In this document: positions 34,743 to 45,069 of the stretch, one piece after another
Layout of the letters: each line of letters starts with the position of its first letter
How positions within the stretch are numbered: position 1 is the stretch's first letter
Origin: Paenibacillus sp. CF384
Lineage (GTDB): Bacteria; Bacillota; Bacilli; Paenibacillales; Paenibacillaceae
Direction of reading: 5' to 3'
Length of the DNA: 64,000 nucleotides
NCBI RefSeq assembly: GCF_900106745.1
Contig: NZ_FNNV01000006.1
Coordinates: forward strand, 124,001 to 188,000
Made by a program: the position numbers and the translations under genes
Notes under the pieces: generated by a model
The model's input: only the letters and a program-made list of their open reading frames with translations
Databases searched by the model: none
Told to the model about the DNA's origin: nothing

Positions 34743-36050
34743 ATGAAGGTTGCCATAATCGGCGGAGGACTTGCGGGGTTGACCGCAGCCGCATACTTAT
34801 CAGAGCAGTCCGGCGTCACAGGTGTTCTATTCGAGCGGAGTCCGCAGCTTGGCGGACGTGCATTTACGTATGAGAAGGCCGGCTTCACGCTGAATTATGG
34901 GGCACATGCGATTTATGGCTTGGACAGGCATACGCTGTCAGTCATGGAACGCGAGCTGAAATTGGATTTCAGCAGCAAACAAGTGGACAAACGCAAAGTG
35001 GTGTATGAGAAAGGCGAACATCTGACGCCTGCTCCACTTGATTTTGTTAATTTAATCAAAACAGATCTGTTGACAGCCATGCAGAAGGTCAGATTCGTCG
35101 GTGAAATTACAGCCATTATGGCAAATATCCACCAAATTAAACATTACGCAACGCTCGGGGATTACTTAGCGGAATCAGGTGCTGCTGAAGATGTGAAAGA
35201 ACTGTGGGAGCATCTGGTGTGCAGCAATTTCTTCATTACGCCCGAGGATGCACGCCGTGTTCCGGGTCCCGTTATTAGCGACTATTATCATAACCTGTTT
35301 CTGTCGCACAGACCTGTAAATTACGTGCTGGGCAGCTGGGCGGTTATTACGAATCAGCTGCGCGACAAAGTCAATTTGTCCGAGCGTTGGTCAATAGCGC
35401 TTCAGGAAGGCGTTGACGGCATCCGTTATGAGCAAGGCAAGTACGTGCTGAAAACGAAGGCACGGGAAGAAACCTTCGATCGCGTCATATTCGCGATGCC
35501 GATTCAGCAGGTCGTCAAGCTGCTGCGCGGAACACCTTGGGAGCCGTTCCTAGAGCCGTATGAGCATAATACGGCAACCGAAGTCATGGTGTACGACATT
35601 GGACTGGACCATGTTGTAGCGAGGCCGTTCAGCTATATCAGCGATATGAACCATAAGCTGTTCATTTCCGATGTATCAGCCACAGACCACACCCTCGTGC
35701 CGGAGGGCGGTCAGCTGCTGCAGGGCATCGCCTACTTAAGCGAGGAGAGCAGCAGCGATGAAGACCGTAAAGCGTATTTGGAAGAGCGCACGCAGCAGAT
35801 GGAGTCCTTATTCGATCGCCATTATCCGAACTGGCGGGATGCCGTTGCCGTGAAACGGGTATCGAAGAAAGCCATGGTACAGAGCGTGAAGAACATCGCG
35901 AGCAACCGGCTGGTGCCTAATCGGATCGAGAGCATGCCCTTCTATTTCTGCGGAGATGGCTGCGAAGGTAAAGGCGAGCTGGCTGAGCGGGCTTTCTCTA
36001 GCGGTCGACGGGTCGCGGAGCGGCTGGTAGAGGAGTTATTGCACGTATAG
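34743..36050 (+). CDS. FAD-dependent oxidoreductase, phytoene-desaturase (CrtI)-like
   Basis: 435 residues from the ATG at 34743, which has AGGAGGAGATC upstream; the frame is open earlier but without such a site. The dinucleotide-binding motif IGGGLAGLTAAAYLSE is at the N-terminus, followed by FERSPQLGGRAFT and the NYGAHAIYG region typical of amine-oxidase/CrtI-like flavoproteins. The C-terminus has FYFCGDGCEGKGELAERAF, the FAD-contacting end. The substrate is unknown; no carotenoid genes are nearby. A TATAAT lies at 34627-34632 without a good -35. A strong terminator follows. Confidence 0.85.
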   Translation: MKVAIIGGGLAGLTAAAYLSEQSGVTGVLFERSPQLGGRAFTYEKAGFTLNYGAHAIYGLDRHTLSVMERELKLDFSSKQVDKRKVVYEKGEHLTPAPLDFVNLIKTDLLTAMQKVRFVGEITAIMANIHQIKHYATLGDYLAESGAAEDVKELWEHLVCSNFFITPEDARRVPGPVISDYYHNLFLSHRPVNYVLGSWAVITNQLRDKVNLSERWSIALQEGVDGIRYEQGKYVLKTKAREETFDRVIFAMPIQQVVKLLRGTPWEPFLEPYEHNTATEVMVYDIGLDHVVARPFSYISDMNHKLFISDVSATDHTLVPEGGQLLQGIAYLSEESSSDEDRKAYLEERTQQMESLFDRHYPNWRDAVAVKRVSKKAMVQSVKNIASNRLVPNRIESMPFYFCGDGCEGKGELAERAFSSGRRVAERLVEELLHV

Positions 36051-36070
36051 GCAACGAAGCTAAGAAGAGC

Positions 36071-36118
36071 GAAAAAGATGACTCCGACTGATTAACCAGT
36101 TGCGGAGTCATCTTTTTT
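36071..36118 (+). terminator. Intrinsic terminator after the oxidoreductase gene
   Basis: AAAAGATGACTCCG pairs perfectly with CGGAGTCATCTTTT around a 16-base loop, followed by TTTAT. Confidence 0.88.
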
Positions 36119-36468
36119 ATGAGGGATTGCACGTCATTACCTTGATCGTATCTCCCATCAGTTTATTAATCCTATAATCGTTTTCACTTTCAATTTACTT
36201 CCCTCCGAGAGAAGGAGGAGCATTAGAATGCTCCCCCTTTAAGCTTTATGAATAGGGCTCTACACCTTGGTTATTACCATATATTACTAAAATATAAACG
36301 AAAGCCATTCATCGTGAAATAGTATTATAGTCCCGTTTTCATAATAGAAGTGCAGAGAGAGCTGAGAAACGGACCGCTTTGGGCGGTCGTTCTAAATCTG
36401 GATGAAAACTCCATTATATACACATACTTAGTGAGATTAATCGAGCTTTAACTAGGGGGATCGAATCG
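36119..36468 (+). other. Noncoding stretch upstream of the decayed gerA gene
   Basis: About 350 bases with no gene. It contains a short palindrome GGAGCATTAGAATGCTCC (near 36218) and an AT-rich part. Close to the gene, GGATG and CATACTT are separated by 18 bases, which is near the forespore sigma-G pattern expected for germination receptor operons, though both hexamers deviate. No other signal was seen. Confidence 0.4.
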
Positions 36469-37589
36469 ATGGCTAATCGTGAAACATTGCCGACTTCCGA
36501 TGACTTGGAGTCGAATATCCGCGGTTTAACCGATATGTTTAAATCTCCCGGCGATATTTACAGCAGAGAATTTCGGCTGCAAGAAATGAAAGGCTGTATC
36601 CTTTACCATATTGCATACACAGACCGTGAGCGTCTGCAAAACAGTGTACTTAAACCGCTTCAGCGCGCGACTGAGAATCGCCTTGAAGACGTGCTCCCCA
36701 TATTAGATTTGAAGCGTGTACACGACTTCCATTCCGCTGCCGAGGGGGATGAAACAGGGTAAATGTGCGATTTTGGTGAATCAATGCTCCGGGATCATGT
36801 TGGCCGATGTCAGCATCCAACTGACCGACAAGGCTGCCGTACCGCAAAACGAACAAACGATTCGCGGCTCGCACGATTGATTCGTCGATGATTTGGCCAT
36901 TAACTCCCAGCTTATACGCAAGCGTTTAACGTCAGCTGAGCTGGTGGAACGAAATTATGTATTAGGCAAGAAGAGCACGCTGAACGTATCCCTCCTTTAT
37001 CTGCAAGGGCTCGCAGATTCGAATGTGGTCGAGCAAATCGCGGCCAAAGTTGCCGGGATTTCGGTTGATTATGTAAAGTCTGCCGGTCAGATTACGGAAA
37101 TGCTGGAGAGCAGCACATTCTCGTTTTTCCCTCAAACGCTTTACTCAGAACGTCCCGATACGACGGTGTCCCATTTAATGGAGGGCAGAGTTGTGCTGTT
37201 GATAGATGGCAATGCAATGGCGGTCATTCTTCCGGTTACTTTCTTCATGTTTTTTTCAAGTACCGGACGATTACGTGTCGAAATGGTGGAATGGGACATT
37301 CTTCCGCTTCCTTCGTTATATCAGCATGCTGCTAACCGTTGCGCTGCCTTCAATTTACATTGCGATCGTATCCAATCATTTCGAAGTGCTGCCGATCGAT
37401 CTCGTGTTTTCACTCAAAGCATCGCTTGAGAATATTCCGTTTGACCCCTTAATCGAAGCGTTATTCATGATTATCGTGCTTGAGCTGCTCCGGGAAGCTG
37501 CGCTTCGTCTGTAGCCCCGGCGTCTGCTGCCGGCGCTTATACAGCTGCCTGTACGGATATTTGGCAATAAGACGTCCAAGCAGGAGTGA
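36469..37589 (+). pseudogene. Decayed spore germination receptor A subunit (GerAA/GerKA family)
   Basis: The frame starts with an intact GerA-like N-terminus (DLESNIRGLTDMF, RLQEMKGCILYHIAYTDRERL) but is broken at least four times. A frameshift lies near 36755-36765. An in-frame TGA follows the residues TIRGSHD near 36880, after which LIRKRLTSAELVERNYVLGKKS continues in the same frame. A second frameshift lies near 37245, just after GRVVLLIDGNAMAVILPVTFF. A TAG at 37512-37514 follows the RL of LREAALRL, and the remaining 24 codons look like a foreign or rejoined C-terminal tail. Total coding length is about 370 codons against the family's 480-550, so part of the membrane domain is deleted. 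Intact A subunits form, with B and C, the inner-membrane nutrient receptor. Confidence 0.85.
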
Positions 37590-37595
37590 GCCGGC

Positions 37596-38545
37596 ATGTC
37601 ACGCTTTCAATTGTTCGGATTTATTTTGCAAACACAAGTCGGGTTAGGCGTGCTTGCTTTCCCCTATGTATTGCATCGTTCAGCAGGGCAGGACGGTTGG
37701 ATTCCGATTATACTGGCCGGAGTTGTCATTCAACTTCTGCTGCTTGGTTATATCGCACTCTGCGCCAGGTTCCCACAGAGGAACCAATTTGAATTTGTGC
37801 CGCTTCTGCTTGGCAAATGGATAGGCAATCTAGTGTCCATGGTCTATGTTGATTATTTTGCATTGACGTCCACTTTGATCCTTCTCCTTGAGATGGTGTT
37901 CGTTGAATTATGGGTTCTCCCATTCTCTAATCCATGGCTGGTCATCATCGCAAATGGCGTTATCCTCCTCTACATCGCCAAGGAAAGCGCCCAAATCATC
38001 GCACGATACCATACTATGATTTCATTCATCCTCATTCTCATGGTAGCTCTATTGTTCTTCGGCCACGATAACTTTGATTACCGTTACTTGCTGCCTATCG
38101 GTGAGAGAGGTTGGAGTGCCATATTGCTTGGGATGAAGAGCTCTGTGATTTCGTTCCTCGGCTTTGAGCTGCTGTTTGTCGTCAGTTCGGAGGTCAAGAA
38201 GAATGGCAAAAGCTTGATCGCTCCGATGTTATGTGAAAACGGGGCAGCTGCATTCTTCTATCTCATGGTTGTGCTCGCCTGTTCCCTTAACTTCAGTCCG
38301 GAATCGTTGGATCGCGTCCCGCAGCCGGTTCCTTACTACATGAACGGGATCTCACTGCCATTCCTGGAGCGGATGACTATATGACCCCTCTCTTCTGACT
38401 TTCAGGGTTGTTCTGGAGATCGGAATCAGGGATTGAACGCTTAACAAAGATCGTTGAATTCGGAGCTTATTTTGCGCTTAGATTCCCCATAGTACTGCTG
38501 CTGATTGCTTGGATGACAGGTAAAAAGGAAGGTCAGGCTGCATGA
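37596..38545 (+). pseudogene. Decayed spore germination receptor B subunit (GerAB/GerKB family permease)
   Basis: The first 262 codons (37596-38384) read as a GerB-like amino-acid-permease-fold protein with about eight helices: QLFGFILQTQVGLGVLAFP, WIPIILAGVVIQLLLLGYI and VISFLGFELLFVV are characteristic. The frame then stops after FLERMTI. The true C-terminus continues in another frame near 38410, as SGIERLTKIVEFGAYFALRF and a last helix, after a loss of sequence. The start has GGAGTGAG 7 bases upstream and follows gerA by 6 bases. The last codon overlaps the gerC ATG. Confidence 0.85.
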
Positions 38546-39494
38546 AGCGAATTGTTCTGTGCATGTTGGTGGTACTCACCGCCATCTCGGTTTCAGGTTG
38601 CAACTATCATAATGAGATAAAAAACTTACAGCTTATCTACGCCACCTCGCTGGATTTGAACGATAAGAACGAGATTGTAACGACCGTAACCATTCAATCC
38701 CCGGGGGGAAAGGAGCGCTCGGCTCCGACACATGAAGTGATATCCGCATCAGGCGCCACGATGGAAGAATCCCTATATCAGAAAATCGGCGTGCAATTAA
38801 CCGGCCCTGTCGCAACCTCCAAGAATCAAGTGATGCTCATCAGCGATAAGCTGGCACGTCAAGACATGGCAGCTCTGCTCGATGCCACCTTTCGAAGCTC
38901 TGCAGTCCATATGCTCTCCATGGTTGCCATCGTTCAAGGCAAAGCCAGCGATTTAATCCGTCTGAGCGATTCGGGTCGGCGACGACAGGAGAATACCTGA
39001 GAAAACTCATCATTAGCGCTCGTTATGAAACAGCGATTCCGGACGTAACCCTGCATTCTGTCTTTCCCATCTTCTTCGACCCGGGGCGCGACTCGGTTCT
39101 GCCCATCTTGAAAAAGGTCGGAACCCGTGCTGAAATTGATGGAGTTGCACTGATGAATAACCGCAAATATACCGGGTATCACTTGAATGCGAATCAATCC
39201 ATGATGCTCTTATTGCTAAGCGGCAAGCTCCAAGGTATCTGCGTGATGACCCGGAATTTTGAAGATGGAAAGAAGGATGCGCCGGGTGATGTAAATGAGT
39301 ACATCTCCTTCGACGTCGTCAAGTTAAAGCGCTCCAAGCATGTCTCGATCAATCCCGAAGGAAACGTAACCGTTAAGCTGCGGTTGGCACTAAAAGCTAC
39401 AGTAATCGAATACGGGAAAGACAACCTTATCGATAAACAGGTCACTGCAGACTTGAACAAGCGCCTCTCCGCTTTGCTTACGGATAGGGGATAA
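38542..39494 (+). pseudogene. Decayed spore germination receptor C subunit (Ger(x)C lipoprotein)
   Basis: The N-terminus has a lipoprotein signal with lipobox ISVSGC (Cys 20), then the GerC domain (LQLIYATSLDLNDKNEIVTT). The frame shifts near 38970: 38542-39000 ends in a tail RRRQENT, while the true continuation GEYLRKLIISARYETAIPDV runs in another frame to 39494. Sequence at the junction appears missing. The end, LNKRLSALLTDRG, stops about 70 or more residues short of the family end. An intact C subunit is the outer-leaflet lipoprotein of the receptor. Confidence 0.85.
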
Positions 39495-39566
39495 AGAATT
39501 GAGGAATGGGTGAGGGATGGGATGAGGAAATAGAGATGAGTTGATGAGGAGAACAAATAGAGATGA

Positions 39567-39617
39567 GAAAAAGGCTGCTCCTCCGGTGCATTATCCGCAC
39601 TTGGGGAACAGCCTTTT
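39567..39617 (-). terminator. Intrinsic terminator between gerC remnant and the 39636-40247 gene
   Basis: On the minus strand AAAAGGCTGTTCCCC...GTGC pairs with GCAC...GGAGCAGCCTTTT with a small internal mismatch, followed by TCTC. It is downstream of the minus-strand gene and may also end the plus-strand ger transcript. Confidence 0.75.
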
Positions 39618-39635
39618 GTGGCGAGAGAGCTTCGT

Positions 39636-40247
39636 CTACTTGCCGAACATAACATTCGCCGGCTTGTTCATAGATTCCACCAGCTTCTTGGCCGAATTGA
39701 CCCACTTCTCATCGACAAGAATCGTTAGCGAAGTCGTTTCAGAGATCGTATCATGCTTGAAGGTTGCCATCTCAGCCGCGCAAGCTTGATTAACGGCTAA
39801 TAAGGATTTCAGATAGATCCGTTCCTCGTCCGTCAGCGGACCTGTGTGATTGCCGAGCGTCTGCAGGGACTTCTCCGATTGTTCTAAGAACGTCGCCGCA
39901 TTGCGGGTAGTCTCAGGAAACGGTGTGCCATTCACGGCCTCCGCCTCTTTGATAAAGGTCGTGATAGCAGAGCTCTTATGGTACGCGGCAATCAGCAAGC
40001 TCTTGGCCGCCAATCGGGTCGGGATATCCTGATGCTTCAGCAAATCCTCAATTCCAGACGTCACTTGATCAAAATAAAGCTTGGCGTCATTGCCGGACTG
40101 CAGAATCGAAGTGCCACGGCTAATGCGCGCATCCTTATCATGTTGAATCGAGCGGCTGTATAGAAACACATTGCCGATTAAACTAAATGTAAGCAAGATA
40201 AGGACGACTGGCGTGAAAATCGGTCGTTTGGGCTTGTGCTCCTCCAC
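39636..40247 (-). CDS. Membrane-anchored protein of unknown function
   Basis: 203 residues from the GTG at 40247, which has GGAGG 7 bases upstream; the open frame extends further without such a site. One N-terminal helix (FTPVVLILLTFSLIGNVFLY) anchors a long, helical extracytoplasmic domain with several predicted amphipathic helices (SILQSGNDAKLYFDQVTSGI and similar). No family is recognised. It lies 131 bases downstream of sbcC but has its own start region and terminator. Confidence 0.7.
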   Translation of the reverse strand: MEEHKPKRPIFTPVVLILLTFSLIGNVFLYSRSIQHDKDARISRGTSILQSGNDAKLYFDQVTSGIEDLLKHQDIPTRLAAKSLLIAAYHKSSAITTFIKEAEAVNGTPFPETTRNAATFLEQSEKSLQTLGNHTGPLTDEERIYLKSLLAVNQACAAEMATFKHDTISETTSLTILVDEKWVNSAKKLVESMNKPANVMFGK

Positions 40248-40378
40248 GGTGTTACCTCCAAAAGGTTTGTTCAAATCAGGATGGGCATCCACGTTTATCC
40301 TACTCGTCAGGGCCCTCCACTAAGTTAGCGTGTTCCGCATGGGAATGCAACCGGATTGGAGCAACGTTAACAGATCCG

Positions 40379-43300
40379 TCACATCGTTTCGAGATCAACG
40401 CTGCTGCCTCTGCCGGAAGGCTCGGCTGGGGTAACGATAAGCCTTCTTGGCAAGCGTGCCCGAAGTTCTGGTACGTGACTGATTACACCTACAGACAGCG
40501 TATCGTTCTGCAGCTTCTCCAGCGCCGTAATAACCGTATCCAGCAGTTCCGGATCCAGCGTTCCGAAGCCCTCGTCCAGGAAGAAAAATTGCAGCGGATA
40601 TTTGCCGCGAAGCTGAATTTGACCGGACAATGCAAGCGCCAATGCCAGCGAGGCCAAGAAGGTTTCGCCCCCGGAGAGCGTCGAAACCGGTCGACGTATA
40701 CCGCCGTTAGCATCATCTCGGATAACAAATCCGCCGCTGGAATCGACTTCAAGCGCATAACGACGCTTCGTTAAGAAGCTAAGCCGTTCAGAAGCTGCCC
40801 GGCATACTTGAACCAGCTGCTCTTCTGCGACATACTCCACGAATGCATTCCCGCGGAACACGGTTTGCAGCGACTTCAGCCTGCCGCAAAGCTGCTCCAT
40901 CTCCAGACGTTTCGCTTCCAGGCCGTTCCACCGCTCCTGCTTCGCTTTGAGCTCGTCCATATCCCGCTCGGCTTTCGCTGCCGCTTGCAGCATGCTCTCG
41001 TTCATCAAACGCCCTTGCTCCAGCAGCGTGACCGCTTCTATCCACTCTTCTTCGGTCTGGCTTCGTCCCTGCAATTGATCCCGAAGCAGCTCAACCTGAG
41101 CGGCGAGCTGCTGCTGTGCTTCATGATACTTGGCGACATCTTCTTTGATTCGAGCCTGATGGACAAGCATCGGCTGCAATGCGGTGACTTCCTCGCTGCT
41201 CTCAAACGGAGAGGCCGATAAGGCTTCCTGCCAAGCGGTGTCCGTTTCCTTCTGTCTGTTGCCAGCTGCGATTTCCGCCTCGTCAGCAGCACTTCGCTGC
41301 TGCGCCGCATCCGACAGCGCTTGTTGGGCGGTTTCATGATGCTCAGTTAGCCGCTTCAAATTCGCACGAAGTATGGACAGCTCTTGTTCTGCTGTCGCAA
41401 TCAAATCTGCCGCTGGGAGTCCGTTTGTAATGCCTTGCAATTGATTTCGCTTTTCGCCTAATTGCTGCTGTTGGCCAGCGAGCGTTGCCGATAAAGTAGC
41501 GAATTCCAGCTGTGCCGCCTGAGCCTGACTCGAGCTTTCTTGCTGGGTCCGTGTCGTCTCTTCGATATAGCTGACACTCCGCTCAAGGCGGCTCCTTAAT
41601 TCAAGGGCAGCCGTTTCTCGCTGCTCCAGCTCTTGTAGACGCTCTTCCCCATGCGAAGGCTGCAATGCCGCTCCGAACTGCTCCAGCCATAAGGCCTGTT
41701 CCTGCTTCAATTCCTCTGCGGCTTGCACATATTGAGCCTGAGCGCGGTCTGAGAGCGCTGCTTGCGTGCGGTAGTCGTTGGAGATCTGTTCACTCCTGCG
41801 ATTGATATCTGTAAACCGCAGTCGACTGCTTGCAAAACCTTTCTCCGCATTCGCAAGCCAGCTTTCATGCATGGTTATCATCTCAGCAATTGCCTTAAAA
41901 GCTGATTGATGAGCAGCAAGCGCCTCGGCAGAGGCTGTTTCGGTTGCATCCGATGAAAGCCTTTCGGTGACCTCGGATGCAGCAGCTGCCTCCGGCATTG
42001 CCGCATCCTTCATCATCAACGAGCCGCTATCCATCACGTCCGTCAATCTATCCATCGCTGAACTAGCCTTGGTATGCAGGGGCGATACTCTCAGCTGGAG
42101 CTGCTGCGCTTGTTGAATCACCTGCTCCCATGCAGCAATGATCGTATCCCGGGCTGAGTTATCTTCCTCGTCGGCAATCCCGTGATTACTGGGGTGGACG
42201 CATGATCCGCACACCGGACATGGCTCGCCTTGAACTAATCCCTCCGCTAATTGCGCGGCAAGCTGCAGCCGTTGTTGTTCACGCTGCTCCCTACGGACAC
42301 GCTCCATCCATTGCGGTAACGAACGGCTCCACTCGCTCAGCTCGCGGTTCAAGCTTGTCAACGAGGCCTGTACCGGCTTCAACTGCTGGAGCTGTCCAAG
42401 CAGCTCCTTCTCCGCTTGACGCTGCTCCGTCTGCGCCGATTCCATCCGAAGCTTCGCTTGATTGTGCAGCTCCCTCGCTGCGTTCCGTGCCTCATACGAA
42501 GTCGAAGCCAGCGCTGCTAGATGGTTGTGCTGCTGCAGCCGCTTGCTCAGCGCATTGCGCTTGTCCCGATCCTCGGCGGTGAGCTCCACCGCCTTCAGCT
42601 CCCGGCGCAGCTCGGCTTGCTTGGCCGCGGCCTTGCCGAGCATCTCCTGCGCTTTGGCAGCCTGCTCGCCATGGCTGCGGCTGCGCTCTTCCGCGTCGCG
42701 GGCGCTCAGCTCGCCGGCCGCGACGCTCCGCGCCAGCGCGGCGGCTTCGCCTTCGAGCCGCTGCGCCTGCGCGAGCTGCTCGAGCCGCTGTGCCAGGCGC
42801 GGCTCGCCGTCCGCGGCCGCGGCAGCTGCCGCCGAGCGCGCGGCGGCTGCGGCCGTGGCCGCCTCAAGCCGGGCAGCGTGCGCCAGCCCGGCGGCCTCGC
42901 GGCGCGAGGCGGCAGCGCGCAGCGCCGCCTCGGCCGCGGCGGCTGCGCCGAGCGCGGGCGCGAGCCGCTCCGCGGCGGCGAGGCGCGCGAGCTCGCGCTC
43001 GAGCTCCGCGACGCGCGGCGCTTCCGCGAGCAGCTGCGCTTGCAGCGCCTCTTTGCCGCGCAGCGCGCTGAGGCGCTCGCGCACATGCAGCCGCTCCGCG
43101 TGCAGCCGCTCCGCTTCCGCGAGCGCGGCGCGCGCCGCCGCAGCTGCGGCTGCCGCTTCGCGGTAGCGAGCCTCCGCGGCAGCCACCGCTTCGGCGGAGG
43201 CGTCGCCGAGGCCTAGCTGCTCGGCCGCCGCCTCATTCAGCGCGGCTTCCGCCGCTTTCATGCGCTGGCTTAGCTTCAGCGCCAAGCCGTCGCCGAAACG

Positions 43301-43834
43301 CTCCAAGCGGAACAGCCGCTGCAGCATCGAGCGTCGGTCCTTGCCGGTCAGCGACAGAAACTCGGCGAACTTCCCTTGCGGGAGAACAACCGCGCGCGTG
43401 AAGTCTTGCATGTGAAGTCCAATCTGCGCTTCCACGCAGCGCGTAACATCAACGAGCTTGTCCGCCAGGACGACATCGCCCGCTTCGGTAATCTCCACGA
43501 AACGGCTGATCGTATTGCTGACGGACACGTCACCGCCGCGCTTGAATTGCCGCTCGACACGGAAACGCTTCTTCTCGCCGGCACCGGAGAGCTCGAACGT
43601 GAACGACACCGCGAGCGTTTTCTCCGCTTGATTCATAATGCCTTGTGTTCCGTTCGCAGCACGTTCAACTTTGCCATAGAGCGCTAACGTAATCGCGTCA
43701 AGAATGCTGGATTTCCCGCTGCCGGTCGGACCGAAGATACCGAAGACGCCGGCTTCGGTCAGCCGTTCGAAGTCGACTTCCTGCGGTTCCCGGTAGCTCT
43801 GTAAGCCGCTTAATCGAAGGGATATCGGCTTCAT
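40379..43834 (-). CDS. sbcC: Exonuclease subunit SbcC (Rad50-like)
   Basis: 1151 residues. With SbcD it cuts DNA hairpins and protein-blocked ends. The ATPase head is split: Walker A GPTGSGKSS at the N-terminus, and the C-terminal signature LSGGETFLASLALALALSGQ, Walker B FFLDEGFGTLD and LISH-type ISHVPEL. In between lie long coiled coils with the zinc-hook motif CPVCGSC near the middle. The first coiled coil (about residues 195-420) is extremely alanine-rich, and its DNA is much more GC-rich than the surroundings. The ATG overlaps the sbcD stop by 4 bases. Confidence 0.95.
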   Translation of the reverse strand: MKPISLRLSGLQSYREPQEVDFERLTEAGVFGIFGPTGSGKSSILDAITLALYGKVERAANGTQGIMNQAEKTLAVSFTFELSGAGEKKRFRVERQFKRGGDVSVSNTISRFVEITEAGDVVLADKLVDVTRCVEAQIGLHMQDFTRAVVLPQGKFAEFLSLTGKDRRSMLQRLFRLERFGDGLALKLSQRMKAAEAALNEAAAEQLGLGDASAEAVAAAEARYREAAAAAAAARAALAEAERLHAERLHVRERLSALRGKEALQAQLLAEAPRVAELERELARLAAAERLAPALGAAAAAEAALRAAASRREAAGLAHAARLEAATAAAAARSAAAAAAADGEPRLAQRLEQLAQAQRLEGEAAALARSVAAGELSARDAEERSRSHGEQAAKAQEMLGKAAAKQAELRRELKAVELTAEDRDKRNALSKRLQQHNHLAALASTSYEARNAARELHNQAKLRMESAQTEQRQAEKELLGQLQQLKPVQASLTSLNRELSEWSRSLPQWMERVRREQREQQRLQLAAQLAEGLVQGEPCPVCGSCVHPSNHGIADEEDNSARDTIIAAWEQVIQQAQQLQLRVSPLHTKASSAMDRLTDVMDSGSLMMKDAAMPEAAAASEVTERLSSDATETASAEALAAHQSAFKAIAEMITMHESWLANAEKGFASSRLRFTDINRRSEQISNDYRTQAALSDRAQAQYVQAAEELKQEQALWLEQFGAALQPSHGEERLQELEQRETAALELRSRLERSVSYIEETTRTQQESSSQAQAAQLEFATLSATLAGQQQQLGEKRNQLQGITNGLPAADLIATAEQELSILRANLKRLTEHHETAQQALSDAAQQRSAADEAEIAAGNRQKETDTAWQEALSASPFESSEEVTALQPMLVHQARIKEDVAKYHEAQQQLAAQVELLRDQLQGRSQTEEEWIEAVTLLEQGRLMNESMLQAAAKAERDMDELKAKQERWNGLEAKRLEMEQLCGRLKSLQTVFRGNAFVEYVAEEQLVQVCRAASERLSFLTKRRYALEVDSSGGFVIRDDANGGIRRPVSTLSGGETFLASLALALALSGQIQLRGKYPLQFFFLDEGFGTLDPELLDTVITALEKLQNDTLSVGVISHVPELRARLPRRLIVTPAEPSGRGSSVDLETM

Positions 43835-45045
43835 GCGCTTTCACCTCCGTCAAGTTCTGTCGGCACGGCGCCACTCTGCAAATCTTCCTCTTCGGCAATC
43901 AATTCCAAGAACAACTGAACGGTTGGATCATCCGGCTCTCCGCCCCCGGTCTGCTTGGCAAAAAATCGCCTGAACAGCTCCTCGGCAGGCAATTGCTCAC
44001 GCGAGCGTTCACCTGACTCCTTCGCTTCGGCAGACTCCGGGTAGATGGGACGAATATGTATCAGTCCGTCATGCAGCTTACGCAGCTGCTGAATATGCTG
44101 AAGCATCATCGCTTCCGTCATCCACACATCAAGGTCTATCCATGCACGCGAATCGCGTCCTTCTTCCAGCCAGCTGTACACTTCGGCCAGACCGCCCTTG
44201 GCGTTCCAGCTCACCAGAGGTCTGCCAGAGCTAAGCAAAATTTCCTGCGGCACGACCACTTTACCCGGCAGCGCATCAAATACCGTTACCGACTTCGCTT
44301 GGCCTGCTTCTGAGAAGCTGTAAGCAAGCGGCGAACCGCTGTAACGCATCGTCTCATCCCCGGCTACCCGCTGCGGACGGTGCAGATGACCAAGCGCTAC
44401 ATATTGCGCGCCGATTCGAAGTGCGGACGGATCAACCGTATAGGCACCGCCGATTTGAATCGGACGCTCGGAATCGGTCTCCAAACCGCCAAGTACATAG
44501 ATGTGGCTCATCGCCAAATTCACCGTGTCGCTTCGAAAAGCACTGCCGAGCTGCGTCATAAGACGCCCCACTCGTTCCGAGTATGCCGTGCGCAGCTGCG
44601 CCTCATCGGTCGCTTCACTAAGCAGTTCGCGCAGCCTGGATTCCGATGGATACGGCAAGGCTGCGATAACCGCTTGCTCCCCGGTGCGGGCAACGTCAAC
44701 GATGAGCGGTTGGTCTGTCGGCATGCCGACCAGCCGAATGCCGCTGCGTGCTGCAAGCGGCGCGGATGCAGACACCCGCTCCGGATGATCGTGATTGCCC
44801 GCGATAACCGCTACAGTCCGCTTCCCTCCGTCAGCCAATCGGGCAACCGCCTCATAGAACAGCTGCTCTGCTGCTGCCGGAGGGTTGACAGAATCATAGA
44901 CATCGCCTGCAAGCAGCACCAAATCAATCTCTTCGTCCTTGACGAGAGAGGCAAGCTCATCGACGAAAGCCGCTTGTTCCTCTAGTCGGCTGCGGCCTTC
45001 GAGCGACCGCCCGAAGTGCCAGTCTGCCGTATGCAGTATTCGCAT
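43831..45045 (-). CDS. sbcD: Exonuclease subunit SbcD (Mre11-like)
   Basis: 404 residues. A metallophosphoesterase nuclease: the metal sites are visible as RILHTADWHFGRS at the start, LLAGDVYDS, VIAGNHDHPERVSA and MSHIYVLGG, then YVALGHLHRPQ. The C-terminal part holds the capping region that binds SbcC. It is upstream of and overlaps sbcC in the standard operon. The ATG follows a GACGGGGAAAC sequence. Confidence 0.95.
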   Translation of the reverse strand: MRILHTADWHFGRSLEGRSRLEEQAAFVDELASLVKDEEIDLVLLAGDVYDSVNPPAAAEQLFYEAVARLADGGKRTVAVIAGNHDHPERVSASAPLAARSGIRLVGMPTDQPLIVDVARTGEQAVIAALPYPSESRLRELLSEATDEAQLRTAYSERVGRLMTQLGSAFRSDTVNLAMSHIYVLGGLETDSERPIQIGGAYTVDPSALRIGAQYVALGHLHRPQRVAGDETMRYSGSPLAYSFSEAGQAKSVTVFDALPGKVVVPQEILLSSGRPLVSWNAKGGLAEVYSWLEEGRDSRAWIDLDVWMTEAMMLQHIQQLRKLHDGLIHIRPIYPESAEAKESGERSREQLPAEELFRRFFAKQTGGGEPDDPTVQLFLELIAEEEDLQSGAVPTELDGGESA

Positions 45046-45069
45046 CGCTTGTTTCCCCGTCCCTTCTGT

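Noticed and set aside
42202-43216. Several long open frames opposite or out of frame with SbcC
   Set aside because: They result from the GC-rich, alanine-coding segment, which has few stop codons in any frame. The SbcC frame has the conserved motifs.
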